Assembly: GCA_013202295.1 (NCBI GenBank)
Contig: JABMRT010000288.1
Coordinates: 1-42,660 of the forward strand
Direction of reading: 5' to 3'
DNA length: 42,660 nt
Origin: Candidatus Zhuqueibacterota bacterium
Lineage (GTDB): Bacteria > Zhuqueibacterota > QNDG01 > JABMRT01
Under the pieces are notes generated by a model. The model ran no database searches. It was not told the DNA's origin and saw nothing but the letters and a program-made list of their open reading frames with translations. Positions 16,343 to 24,211 of the stretch are shown piece after piece; within the stretch, counting starts at the first letter, position 1; each line of letters starts with the position of its first letter. Position numbers and translations under genes: made by a program.

Positions 16343-18249
16343 CAAGTACTCCCTTTGGCTTCGAACGGTTTATCATATCGAAACTGCATTTCATAAAGCC
16401 GTTTGTAAAGACCCTCTTCTTCCAACAATGTATGATGCGATCCCGTTTCTACAATTTTTCCCTTGTCCAGCACGATGATCACATTGGCATGTTGGACAGT
16501 GGACAGGCGATGCGCGATCACGAAGGATGTTCGGTTTTTCATGAGATGATCGATGGCTTCCTGCACGAGCATTTCGGATTCAGTATCCAGCGAAGAAGTG
16601 GCTTCATCCAAAATCAGGATCGGTGGATCTTTCATAAGCGCCCGGGCAATGGCGAGACGCTGCCGTTCCCCGCCGGATAATTTCACGCCCCGCTCTCCGA
16701 TGATCGTATCGTATCCATTCTCCATGCGCTCAATAAATTGATGTGCATTCGCGCTTTTTGCGACCTGGACGATTCGTTCCATCGGCATGTCGCTCAGGCC
16801 GTAAGCGATATTGTTTCTTACCGTATCGTTAAAAAGGATTGTCTCCTGCGTCACAATACCGAGAAGGCAGCGCAAATCATTCATTTTAACAGCACGGATA
16901 TCCAGCCCGTCGATCAGGATGGCGCCCTGATTCGGATCATAAAACCGGGGCATCAGATCCATGAGTGTGGATTTCCCCGCACCACTCGGCCCGACAATGG
17001 CCAGCACCTGCCCTTTTTGTACTTCAAGATCGATCCCCCGTAGCACCGGATCGCCTTTGCGATAATGAAAATGAACGTCCTCAAATCGCACGGAACTTTT
17101 AAAATGATGTATGGATTGGGCATCCGGCGCATCCTGAACCTCAGGTTCCGTATCCATCAACTTGAAAACCCGCTCACCCGCGGCCAGCGCTTCCTGGATT
17201 CGATTGTTCACGGAGGAGAGTTCTTTCACCGGTTGCATGATAGAAAAGATGACAAGGAGAAACCAGATGAATTCTTCAGGAGCAAGAATATCGCCGCGCA
17301 GAATCTGATGGCCGCCAAACCAGAGAATGCCAACGCCCACCGTCGTGCCGAGGAATTCAGTAAGCGGTGATGCCAGATTTCGTGTGCGCGTCAACCGGAT
17401 CAAAGTCTTGAAATATGCATACGTGCGTTCCGAGAATTTCTGGATTTCAAAATTCTCCATCGCAAAGGCTTTCACGATCCGCGTACCGGCAATGGTTTCT
17501 TGTAAAACGGACGTGACATCGGCCATGCGCTCTTGTGAAATCCTGCTGGTCTTACGAAGCTTTAAACCAATCCATGAGATAATCACCAGGCTGAATGGTA
17601 GAATCAGAAATGCGATTAAGGACAATTTCCATGACAGGATAAAGGCCAGCCCAATGTAAACGAAAATGAGCAGTGGATTTTTAATCAGCGTAAAAAAGCT
17701 GGCCGAGATCCCGCTGTTGATCAGAGTCACGTCATTGGTAATGCGGGAGATGAGCTTGCCCGTTTGTGTGCGATGAAAAAAGCTGAGCGACAAGCTGTTG
17801 AGATGAACATAGATGTCGTTCCGGATATCCTTGATCACTCCCTGTTCCACATAGGCCATAAAATACGCCTGAAGATATCCGAACATCGCCCGGAGCATAA
17901 ACATAATCAGCAGCATCACGCATAGCCGTTGAAGTGCATTGACCTTGTTTATCTTCCAATCCGATCCGAGAAAGAGAACATAAGCGTCTGTCTTCAACTT
18001 ATTGAACCGTTGCTTCACAGAGAGAAGTGGTGATTTAGATGGGGTTGTGGATGTGGGTGCGGGACTGGAATCAAGAACCAGGGCTTCCTCGATCACGCTC
18101 TCTGTACCAAAGATGGTGGAAAGAAAGGGCATAATGGAAAAGAGTGAAACGCTGGAGAAAACCACAAAAAAGAGGACGCACAGAATTGATCCCGTGAGAT
18201 GTGCCCAGTAAGGCTTGACGTAACGAATAATTCTTAAATAGATATGCAT
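16342..18249 (-). CDS. MsbA-like ABC exporter (fused permease-ATPase)
   Basis: A 635-residue half-transporter that would work as a homodimer in the inner membrane, of the lipid/multidrug exporter (MsbA) type. Six membrane helices span about residues 15-345, with an unusually long polar Pro/Ser/Thr-rich loop (about 52-95) between helices 1 and 2. The nucleotide-binding domain has Walker [10 protein letters not shown] (420-428), signature [15 protein letters not shown], Walker [13 protein letters not shown] and H-loop IAHRLSTV. The neighbours do not fix the substrate; lipid A precursors or another lipid are likely. It begins 6 nt after a small membrane protein gene. Confidence 0.9.
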   Translation of the reverse strand: MHIYLRIIRYVKPYWAHLTGSILCVLFFVVFSSVSLFSIMPFLSTIFGTESVIEEALVLDSSPAPTSTTPSKSPLLSVKQRFNKLKTDAYVLFLGSDWKINKVNALQRLCVMLLIMFMLRAMFGYLQAYFMAYVEQGVIKDIRNDIYVHLNSLSLSFFHRTQTGKLISRITNDVTLINSGISASFFTLIKNPLLIFVYIGLAFILSWKLSLIAFLILPFSLVIISWIGLKLRKTSRISQERMADVTSVLQETIAGTRIVKAFAMENFEIQKFSERTYAYFKTLIRLTRTRNLASPLTEFLGTTVGVGILWFGGHQILRGDILAPEEFIWFLLVIFSIMQPVKELSSVNNRIQEALAAGERVFKLMDTEPEVQDAPDAQSIHHFKSSVRFEDVHFHYRKGDPVLRGIDLEVQKGQVLAIVGPSGAGKSTLMDLMPRFYDPNQGAILIDGLDIRAVKMNDLRCLLGIVTQETILFNDTVRNNIAYGLSDMPMERIVQVAKSANAHQFIERMENGYDTIIGERGVKLSGGERQRLAIARALMKDPPILILDEATSSLDTESEMLVQEAIDHLMKNRTSFVIAHRLSTVQHANVIIVLDKGKIVETGSHHTLLEEEGLYKRLYEMQFRYDKPFEAKGST

Positions 18250-18255
18250 GTGCGC

Positions 18256-18453
18256 CTATTTGCCTTTCTCGTCCAGCTCTTCAAATTGCGCGTCTTCGAC
18301 ATCTGCATCCCGCAGATCGAGGGGCGGGTTCTTCGGCTTGCCCTTTACAGAGGATTCTTTTTTTGGAGAACTGGAAAAAAATCCTTTTATAAACTGATAC
18401 CCGAAATAAACAACCAGGCCGGTGAGTAAAATTCTAAACATGGTTTGGCTCAC
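18256..18453 (-). CDS. Small single-pass membrane protein, unknown function
   Basis: A 65-residue protein with one membrane helix (about residues 7-25, FRILLTGLVVYFGYQFIKGFF). A basic, serine-rich linker and an acidic tail (DLRDADVEDAQFEELDEK) follow. I know no named family, though small proteins with this helix-plus-DVEDAxFEE tail recur in related phyla. The start is a GTG overlapping the kinase stop (GTGA); an ATG at 18441 is possible. It is wedged between the deoxynucleoside kinase gene and the ABC exporter, so a role at the membrane with the exporter is conceivable but unproven. Confidence 0.65.
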   Translation of the reverse strand: MSQTMFRILLTGLVVYFGYQFIKGFFSSSPKKESSVKGKPKNPPLDLRDADVEDAQFEELDEKGK

Positions 18454-19088
18454 TTCTTTCTTGGTACATAATATTTGACACCCATGGGTGGATTCATGAT
18501 CTGAGCAATGAGATCATCCAGATCTTCTTCATTTTTAACAAAATCAATCTCGGTTGTATTTATGACAAGCAGCGGCGTATTGCTATAACGAAAAAAGAAT
18601 TCGTTATAGGCGTTATTCAACCGCTTGATATAATCTGTAGAAATCTGTTTTTCGAATTTACGATTCCGCTGTTTGATATTATCAATCAATCGCTCTGCGG
18701 AAGTCTGCAGGTAAATCACGAGATCCGGCTTCGTCAGATCCGTTTCAAGGAGGTTGACAACCCGGTCGTAAAGAACGAGATCGCGTTCTTCGAGATTCAG
18801 ATACGCAAAAATTTTGTCCTTGGCAAAAAGGTAATCTGCGATTAAGAAGGGATGAAACAAATCCTGCTGAGGCAGATTCACAAGTTGACGGTAGCGACTC
18901 AGCAGAAAGAAAAGCTGCACTTGAAAAGCGTACCGTTTCGGTTCCCGATAAAAATCTTCGAGATAAGGATTGTCTTCGGATTGTTCGAGCACAAGACGGC
19001 CATTTAGCTTTTCACTCACCCGCTCGGCCAAACTGGTTTTCCCCGCACCGATGACCCCTTCGATTGCCAGATAATTTAACGCACCCAT
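18450..19088 (-). CDS. Deoxynucleoside kinase (dNK/dGK-dCK family)
   Basis: A 212-residue P-loop kinase that phosphorylates deoxynucleosides for salvage. The P-loop is GVIGAGKTSLA (residues 11-21). Catalytic glutamate and substrate residues are in LEQSEDNPYLEDFY (34-47), and the QVQLFFLLSRYRQ helix and the DRV motif (about 108) follow, with a lid near RNRKFE. These match the deoxyadenosine/deoxyguanosine/deoxycytidine kinase family; which base is preferred cannot be told. It starts 24 nt after folK and overlaps the next gene by 4 nt. Confidence 0.9.
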   Translation of the reverse strand: MGALNYLAIEGVIGAGKTSLAERVSEKLNGRLVLEQSEDNPYLEDFYREPKRYAFQVQLFFLLSRYRQLVNLPQQDLFHPFLIADYLFAKDKIFAYLNLEERDLVLYDRVVNLLETDLTKPDLVIYLQTSAERLIDNIKQRNRKFEKQISTDYIKRLNNAYNEFFFRYSNTPLLVINTTEIDFVKNEEDLDDLIAQIMNPPMGVKYYVPRKK

Positions 19089-19112
19089 TACAGGTTCCCC
19101 CGCGATCGCGGT

Positions 19113-19607
19113 TTATTTTTGAAATAGTTGGACCCGCCCTGTATCAGAACATTGCTGCAACAAAATTTCCACGGTCTGCTGAAACCCCGGAACGATTTGT
19201 TTTAAAGCGATCTCTGCGAGTGGCTCAAGAACAAAACGCCGCCCGCTAATTTCGGGATGTGGAATCTGGAGATCCGGTAAATCGATTGTCTGTAAACTAA
19301 AAAGCAAAATATCAATATCAATGGTTCGCGGGCCCCAATGTTCCTGTCGCTGACGGCCAAGATTATTTTCAATCTGTTGGATAATCTGAAGCAATTTTTT
19401 AGGATCAAGTTGGGTATCAATCTCAATTGCCCTGTTAAGAAACACGGGCTGATCTGTTTTTCCCCAGGGATCGGATTCATAGAGAGACGAACGGTTCACA
19501 ACACGAATTCCGTCTTCCTGATTCAAGTGGAATTCTGCAGCTTCTATCATTTTCTGTCGATCACCTAGGTTGGACCCCAATCCTAAAAATGCCCGCATGT
19601 TTTCCAT
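19113..19607 (-). CDS. folK: 6-hydroxymethyl-7,8-dihydropterin pyrophosphokinase (HPPK)
   Basis: FolK pyrophosphorylates the pterin precursor of folate. The 164-residue protein has the N-terminal FLGLGSNLGDR, VVNRSSLYESDPWG in the substrate loop, and the diagnostic RxxxxxWGPRTIDIDILLF followed by IPHPEISGRRFVLEPLAEI. It is the first gene of the long minus-strand series, 39 nt from a good promoter. An ATG three codons in is an alternative start. Folate made here feeds the formyl-THF-dependent PurN and PurH encoded downstream. Confidence 0.95.
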   Translation of the reverse strand: MENMRAFLGLGSNLGDRQKMIEAAEFHLNQEDGIRVVNRSSLYESDPWGKTDQPVFLNRAIEIDTQLDPKKLLQIIQQIENNLGRQRQEHWGPRTIDIDILLFSLQTIDLPDLQIPHPEISGRRFVLEPLAEIALKQIVPGFQQTVEILLQQCSDTGRVQLFQK

Positions 19608-19645
19608 TCCAAAGAACCGTTAAACCATATAAAAATTAAGATTAA

Positions 19646-19674
19646 AATATATCAAATATGCCGGATATTGTCAA
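19646..19674 (-). promoter_or_regulatory. Promoter of the folK-to-mre gene series
   Basis: On the minus strand TTGACA (19674-19669) is followed after exactly 17 nt by TATATT (19651-19646). The expected start is near 19639, about 32 nt before folK. All six -35 bases and five of six -10 bases match the housekeeping consensus. It lies in the divergent gap with the DUF72 gene. Confidence 0.72.
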
Positions 19675-19776
19675 CCTTTAACTCCTTAGTAGATAGAATG
19701 GAATTCCAAAAGCTGCTTGCAATTTAATTTTGGATCTCCTAGCTTGTATCAATCTCAGTATCGCAGGAAAAAACTC

Positions 19777-20655
19777 ATGCAAACGCAATCTCAAATTCTT
19801 GTCGGCCCGGCCGGATGGCATTACAAGGATTGGTACGGTCCGTTTTATCCGGAAAAAGCAGGAAAAGATTTTAAAGAGCTGGATTATCTCGCCAATTATT
19901 TTGATACAGTGGAGATCAATTCCACGTTTTATCGTCCGGCCAATGGGTTTATGGGATCAGCCTGGGTGCGCAAAGTGGCGCACAATCCAAATTTCAAATT
20001 TACAGCCAAACTCTGGCAGCGTTTCACGCATGAGCGCCAGCCCTTCGGTAAGGATGAGGTCGAAACCTATAGGCAGGGCATTGATCCGTTGATGGAGGCC
20101 GGTAAACTTGGCGCCGTACTTTGTCAGTTTCCCTGGAGCTTTAAAAACAACGAGGGCAATCGGCATTGGCTCTCATCCATCTTTGAAAATTTTAAGGATT
20201 ATCCTCTGGTAATTGAAATCCGTCACGCGTCCTGGGACAATCCCGCATTTTATGAAGTGTTGGAAAAACGACAAGTCGGGATTGCTTGTATCGATCAGCC
20301 GGTCATTGGTCAATCCATCGCCTTCAAACCCGTGCGGACAGGGCCCATCGGATACGTGCGCATGCATGGGCGGAATTACAAATCCTGGTTCCCGCCAAAG
20401 AATCAGGAAAAGGTCGACGGCTCCGCCCGTTATGATTACTTGTATGATGATGACGAAATCGAGGAGATCACTGGCAATGTGCAACAGATCGCGGACAAAG
20501 CCCGTGAAACTTATGTGGTCCAGAATAATCATCCACGTGGGCAGGCCATTACAAACGCCATGCAAATCCGCGCCGCACTCGGTGAAGCCATCGAATCATT
20601 ACCGCCGGAACTTCTCGCCAGTTTTCCCCAACTCAAGAAAATCCTCACTAACTAA
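19777..20655 (+). CDS. DUF72 (YecE-like) protein
   Basis: A 292-residue DUF72 protein, a TIM-barrel-like family of unknown function present in many bacteria and archaea. Motifs are VGPAGWHYKDWYGPFYP near the start, YFDTVEINSTFYRPA (about 43-57), FTAKLWQRFTHER, LCQFPWSF, IEIRHASW and YVRMHGRN, then VQNNHPRGQA near the end. I start at the ATG at 19777, preceded by AGGA about 8 nt upstream; the open frame extends to 19717 but adds 20 non-family residues. It is the only plus-strand gene in the first 29.8 kb and is divergent from folK. Confidence 0.88.
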   Translation: MQTQSQILVGPAGWHYKDWYGPFYPEKAGKDFKELDYLANYFDTVEINSTFYRPANGFMGSAWVRKVAHNPNFKFTAKLWQRFTHERQPFGKDEVETYRQGIDPLMEAGKLGAVLCQFPWSFKNNEGNRHWLSSIFENFKDYPLVIEIRHASWDNPAFYEVLEKRQVGIACIDQPVIGQSIAFKPVRTGPIGYVRMHGRNYKSWFPPKNQEKVDGSARYDYLYDDDEIEEITGNVQQIADKARETYVVQNNHPRGQAITNAMQIRAALGEAIESLPPELLASFPQLKKILTN

Positions 20656-20990
20656 TTTTGTTCTTACCTCAAACAGCTTGCCACTTACCAACCTTTAGCC
20701 CATAGTCTATTGCCTCTCGCCTTTTTGTCCCGTAAGAATATTTCCTACAAATCATTCTGAAAAAACCTGACACACAAATCAGTGTTTAGACTATAGACAA
20801 ATTGAGATTCATTCTCGATATTAACAACTGAAGATCAATCTCATTCCTCAATATTCTCTCCTCTTTCCAACTTTATAGCCCGCCGGCACCACCAAGGCGG
20901 GCGCCTTTTTATATAAAGGGAAACGACCAACGGGGAAGGGGGAACGATATATGACCTACTATATACGATTTACTCTTCCCCATCGGTAAT
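20656..20990. other. Intergenic stretch between DUF72 gene and dnaE2
   Basis: 335 nt without a credible gene, between convergent genes. It is AT-rich in the middle and holds one terminator-like hairpin (listed separately). I see no tRNA, no repeat shared with the palindrome family at 24-26 kb and no open frame with a ribosome-binding site. Confidence 0.6.
20878..20907 (+). terminator. Rho-independent terminator-like hairpin
   Basis: GCCCGCC (20878-20884) and GGCGGGC (20896-20902) form a perfect 7-bp GC stem around an 11-nt loop. GCC and then TTTTT follow on the plus strand. It would stop plus-strand transcription coming from the DUF72 gene, but it lies about 220 nt beyond that stop codon, which is far for a terminator serving only that gene. 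Confidence 0.65.
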
Positions 20991-23900
20991 TCACCCTGCA
21001 ATTCGTTTATAATTTTGGATCTTCTTTCTTTGCTTCTCCCGCGCATCCAAAAACGCCATATCGGTCACGTGCAGGGACAGCGCGCCTAAATCATCTTCGA
21101 TGGTACCGTAAAGGATATACGGCCGCGACTGTGTCCAATGGCGGCAGAAGCGGTGGAACGCGTCCGGGAAAAAAATCGTCTCGTACAACGCGGTCGTATC
21201 CTCGAAACTAATGAAGGACATCGGCTCCTCGGTCTTGGTATACACCAGCTTGTTGGTCACCCACCATCCAATCATCGCGACCTTTTTCCCGATATGATTG
21301 GACATCTGATTGGCCGGCACGTAATTCAGCCCGCGCAATCCCTCGCGGTACAATTCAAGCGGATGCACGCTGATGGGAAATCCCAGCACTTCGACTTCGT
21401 GAAGGAGGAGGGTATGAAAATCATATCGCCCCAGTTCCGGCACGCGCACGGCCTCTTCCTGAAACAGATTCAGGGACGTCTGCACGGACTCCTTTTTCGG
21501 TCGCCGTCCGGCCATGACCTGCCACAACAGTTCGGCCCGGCTCTTGCCCTGCGAAATCCGGTCAAAGCATCCGGCCTTGATCAGGATGCGTAAATCCGAA
21601 GGATCAATCGCGATCCGGCGCTGCAACTCATCAAGCGAGCAAAAAGGACCATGTGTTTCACGATTCTGGAGAATCGCATCCAGCGCCGAGGCTTTCAATC
21701 CTTTCAATTGCATCAGCCCGATGCGTATGGATTGGCCGCATCCGATGTACGGTTCACGGCTCCCGTTGATGTCCGGCGGCAGAAGGACCAGCCCCATGCG
21801 CCGGGACTCGGTCAGATACGCGAACGTGGAATAATAGCCGCCCCGATTCGAGATCACGGCAGCCATGAACTCAGCCGGATAATGGCGCCGCAGCCACGCG
21901 GATTTGAACGACACCAGGGCATAGGATGCCGAGTGCGGCTTGCAAAAGCTGTATCCCGAAAAGCTGAGAATCATCTCCCAGATATTTTGGATGGTTTCTG
22001 GAAAAACGCCCCTGGCTCGCGCGCCCGCTGCGAACCGTTTTCTGTACGCCTTGAGTTTTTGTCCGCCCCGCTTCTTGGACAGCGACTTGCGCAGCCCGTC
22101 CCCTTCCTCTGCGGAAAATCCGGCCAGGGCCATGGCCACGCGCGTCACGTCCTCCTGATACACCATGATGCCGTAGGTGTCTTTGAGGATGTCGCCGAGC
22201 ACTGGATGCAGCGGCTCCCACGGTTCGCCCCGGAGCCGTCGAACATAGGCATTGATATACGTATTCGCCGCCGGCCGGATGATCGAGCTGTGAATCACGA
22301 GATGCTCGTAATCGCCCGTGCCCGCTTTTTTCTGAAGCTGCCGCGTGGCCGGGGACTCCACATAAAAAACGCCGAGCGTATCGCCCTTGCAGATCAAATC
22401 CTGCGTGTCCGGATCGTCGATCGGATTCAAATCGGCGTACTGGATCACCTCGCCCGTGTTTTTATGAATCGCGGCCAGTGCGTCCCGGATCACAGCAAGC
22501 GACCGGTTGCCTAACAAATCGATTTTGATCAGGCCGCTGTCCTCGGTCTGATCCTTTTCCCATTGCACAATTTGGACGCCCTTGGGCGCAATCTCAACCG
22601 GTACATGGTTGGACAATTTATCCGGCACAATCACCACGCCCCCGCAATGTACGGACAGGTACCGGAACGCGCCCTGCATCCGCTGTGCCTGGCGCAGAAT
22701 CTCGGGCCACGGCGGATTGAGTGTCATGCCCTTGAACAGGGGATGGCTAGCGATCACATCTTCAATAGACACCGTGCCCCACGACCAGAGATGGCTGAGC
22801 CGATCCGTAACCAGTTTAATTTCATTTTCAGGAAGCCCGTGTACTTTAGCCACTTCCCGCACCGCCGCCCGCAACCGAAAGCCCACATGATTGGCCACCA
22901 TTGCGGAGCGTTCCGGCCCGTACTTCTCGAATACATAATCGAGGATGTCATCCCGTTCGTCCCAGGCAAAATCGACGTCAATATCGGGAGGATCTATGCG
23001 TCCCGGATTCAGGAAGCGCTCGAAGAACAAATTGTGCCGCAAAGGATCGACATGGGTAATTCCGAGCGTGTAGCTCACAATACTCGCGGCTGCCGATCCC
23101 CGGCCGCAGGTACGCGGCGACTGGCGTACAATGTCTTCGACCATGAGAAAAACAGAGCCGAATCCCTTGTCGCCGATGATCTGGAGTTCGTGGTCCAACC
23201 GTTTTTGGACTTCAGGAGTGACCGATCCATACCGCCGGATCGCACCCCGCTCGCATTTTTTTCGGAGCGTATCGATTACGGTACTGGAGTCCATCCCTTC
23301 AAATCCCGCGTCAAGCGTCGATTGGCAAGGATGGCGCCATTGGCACGTCTCAGCAATCCGGATGGTGTTTTCCAATGCGTCGACCACATTGGGAAACGCA
23401 TCCCGCATTTGAGACGGATTTTTCAACCACGCTGAGGAAGGCGCGGTTTCGCGTTCCGGCAGGCGCGAGAGCTTGGCATTCAAATCAATGGCGCGCATCA
23501 GCTGGTGCAATTCATAATCATCCGGATCGAGAAAATGCACCGCGTTTGTCGCCACGGGCGGGATGGTATTCTCCCGAGCGAATTGGAGGACCGGCCGCCA
23601 GTTTCGTCCACCGATCAATTCGGCGTACACATGAGGACGGCCCTTCATTGTGTTCAGAACGGTACGCGAATCGGAAAGCACTGCCAGTCCGGTAGAGTAA
23701 TTTTGGAGTTCCGAGGAGAGGACAAACTCCTCCGCCGTGTGCCGCAACGTCAGCATCCGGCAGAGATTCGCGTACCCCTCGCTGGTTTGGACAAGCAGCA
23801 CGGCCCGCTCTTCCCCGGTCGAAATCTCCGCCCCGAAAATCGGCCGCACGCCCGTCTCCTCCGCGATCTGCTGAAAAAAGATCAAGCCGTACAGTCCGTT

Positions 23901-24026
23901 CGTCTCGGTCACGGTCAGCGTGTCCATGCCGCGATTGAGGACAGCTTTGCATAGCGTCTCAAGCTTGGCCGTGCCCCGCATCATCGAATATTGCGAATGC
24001 GTGTGTAGATGAATAAATGATTCCAT
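20991..24026 (-). CDS. dnaE2: Error-prone DNA polymerase III alpha subunit (DnaE2/ImuC)
   Basis: A 1,011-residue C-family polymerase of the DnaE2/ImuC type, the catalytic part of the ImuB-ImuC SOS mutasome. The N-terminal PHP domain is degenerate: HLHTHSQYS is kept, but the usual TDH is TET (near residue 40). The palm has CGRGSAAASIVSYTLG, the catalytic aspartates in PDIDVDFAWDERDD, and the third in IKIDLLGNRSL, so polymerase activity is expected. The finger and HhH regions and an OB-fold follow. A possible beta-clamp motif QTSLNLF lies in the C-terminal third. Length and pairing with a Y-family gene separate it from replicative DnaE. Base composition looks GC-rich against the flanks. The short leader contains a palindrome. 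Confidence 0.92.
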   Translation of the reverse strand: MESFIHLHTHSQYSMMRGTAKLETLCKAVLNRGMDTLTVTETNGLYGLIFFQQIAEETGVRPIFGAEISTGEERAVLLVQTSEGYANLCRMLTLRHTAEEFVLSSELQNYSTGLAVLSDSRTVLNTMKGRPHVYAELIGGRNWRPVLQFARENTIPPVATNAVHFLDPDDYELHQLMRAIDLNAKLSRLPERETAPSSAWLKNPSQMRDAFPNVVDALENTIRIAETCQWRHPCQSTLDAGFEGMDSSTVIDTLRKKCERGAIRRYGSVTPEVQKRLDHELQIIGDKGFGSVFLMVEDIVRQSPRTCGRGSAAASIVSYTLGITHVDPLRHNLFFERFLNPGRIDPPDIDVDFAWDERDDILDYVFEKYGPERSAMVANHVGFRLRAAVREVAKVHGLPENEIKLVTDRLSHLWSWGTVSIEDVIASHPLFKGMTLNPPWPEILRQAQRMQGAFRYLSVHCGGVVIVPDKLSNHVPVEIAPKGVQIVQWEKDQTEDSGLIKIDLLGNRSLAVIRDALAAIHKNTGEVIQYADLNPIDDPDTQDLICKGDTLGVFYVESPATRQLQKKAGTGDYEHLVIHSSIIRPAANTYINAYVRRLRGEPWEPLHPVLGDILKDTYGIMVYQEDVTRVAMALAGFSAEEGDGLRKSLSKKRGGQKLKAYRKRFAAGARARGVFPETIQNIWEMILSFSGYSFCKPHSASYALVSFKSAWLRRHYPAEFMAAVISNRGGYYSTFAYLTESRRMGLVLLPPDINGSREPYIGCGQSIRIGLMQLKGLKASALDAILQNRETHGPFCSLDELQRRIAIDPSDLRILIKAGCFDRISQGKSRAELLWQVMAGRRPKKESVQTSLNLFQEEAVRVPELGRYDFHTLLLHEVEVLGFPISVHPLELYREGLRGLNYVPANQMSNHIGKKVAMIGWWVTNKLVYTKTEEPMSFISFEDTTALYETIFFPDAFHRFCRHWTQSRPYILYGTIEDDLGALSLHVTDMAFLDAREKQRKKIQNYKRIAG

Positions 24027-24051
24027 ATGTCATCCGTTTGGACCATTAATC

Positions 24052-24077
24052 TAATCCACGGTTTTAACCGTGGATTA
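24052..24077. repeat. Perfect palindrome in the dnaE2 leader
   Basis: A 26-nt inverted repeat with 12-nt arms (TAATCCACGGTT and its complement) around TT. It lies 25 nt upstream of the dnaE2 start, so it will be in the mRNA leader as a strong hairpin. It shares the CCACGGTTTTAACCGTGG core with the other palindromes around the transposase. Confidence 0.85.
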
Positions 24078-24207
24078 GGGATATACAATCGGGGGGATAA
24101 CCGCCCACGGTTTCAACCGTGGGTCTGGGGTGTTCATTGGGATTGTCAACCAACCCATCTAATCCAACCCATGGCTTTAGCCGTGGGAATCGATTCATCG
24201 GTTTCCC
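24078..24207. repeat. Duplicated REP-type element, copy A (after imuB)
   Basis: About 130 bp that closely match 25494-25614. It contains palindromes at 24104-24123 (CCCACGGTTTCAACCGTGGG) and 24168-24187 (CCCATGGCTTTAGCCGTGGG), a shared linker with GTCAACCAA and CATCTAATCCAACCCA, and the end GAATCGATTCATCGGTTTCC. Copy A has about 10 extra nt after the first palindrome. It begins right after the dnaE2-leader palindrome and ends 4 nt from the imuB stop codon, filling the whole imuB-dnaE2 gap. Confidence 0.88.
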
Positions 24208-24211
24208 TGCC

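Noticed and set aside
21651-23435. Two plus-strand open frames of nearly 290 codons each opposite dnaE2
   Set aside because: Antisense frames are expected in GC-rich coding sequence; the sense strand shows complete polymerase motifs.
20991-24026. Replicative DnaE
   Set aside because: Length of 1,011 aa, degenerate PHP motif and linkage to imuB and lexA indicate DnaE2/ImuC.
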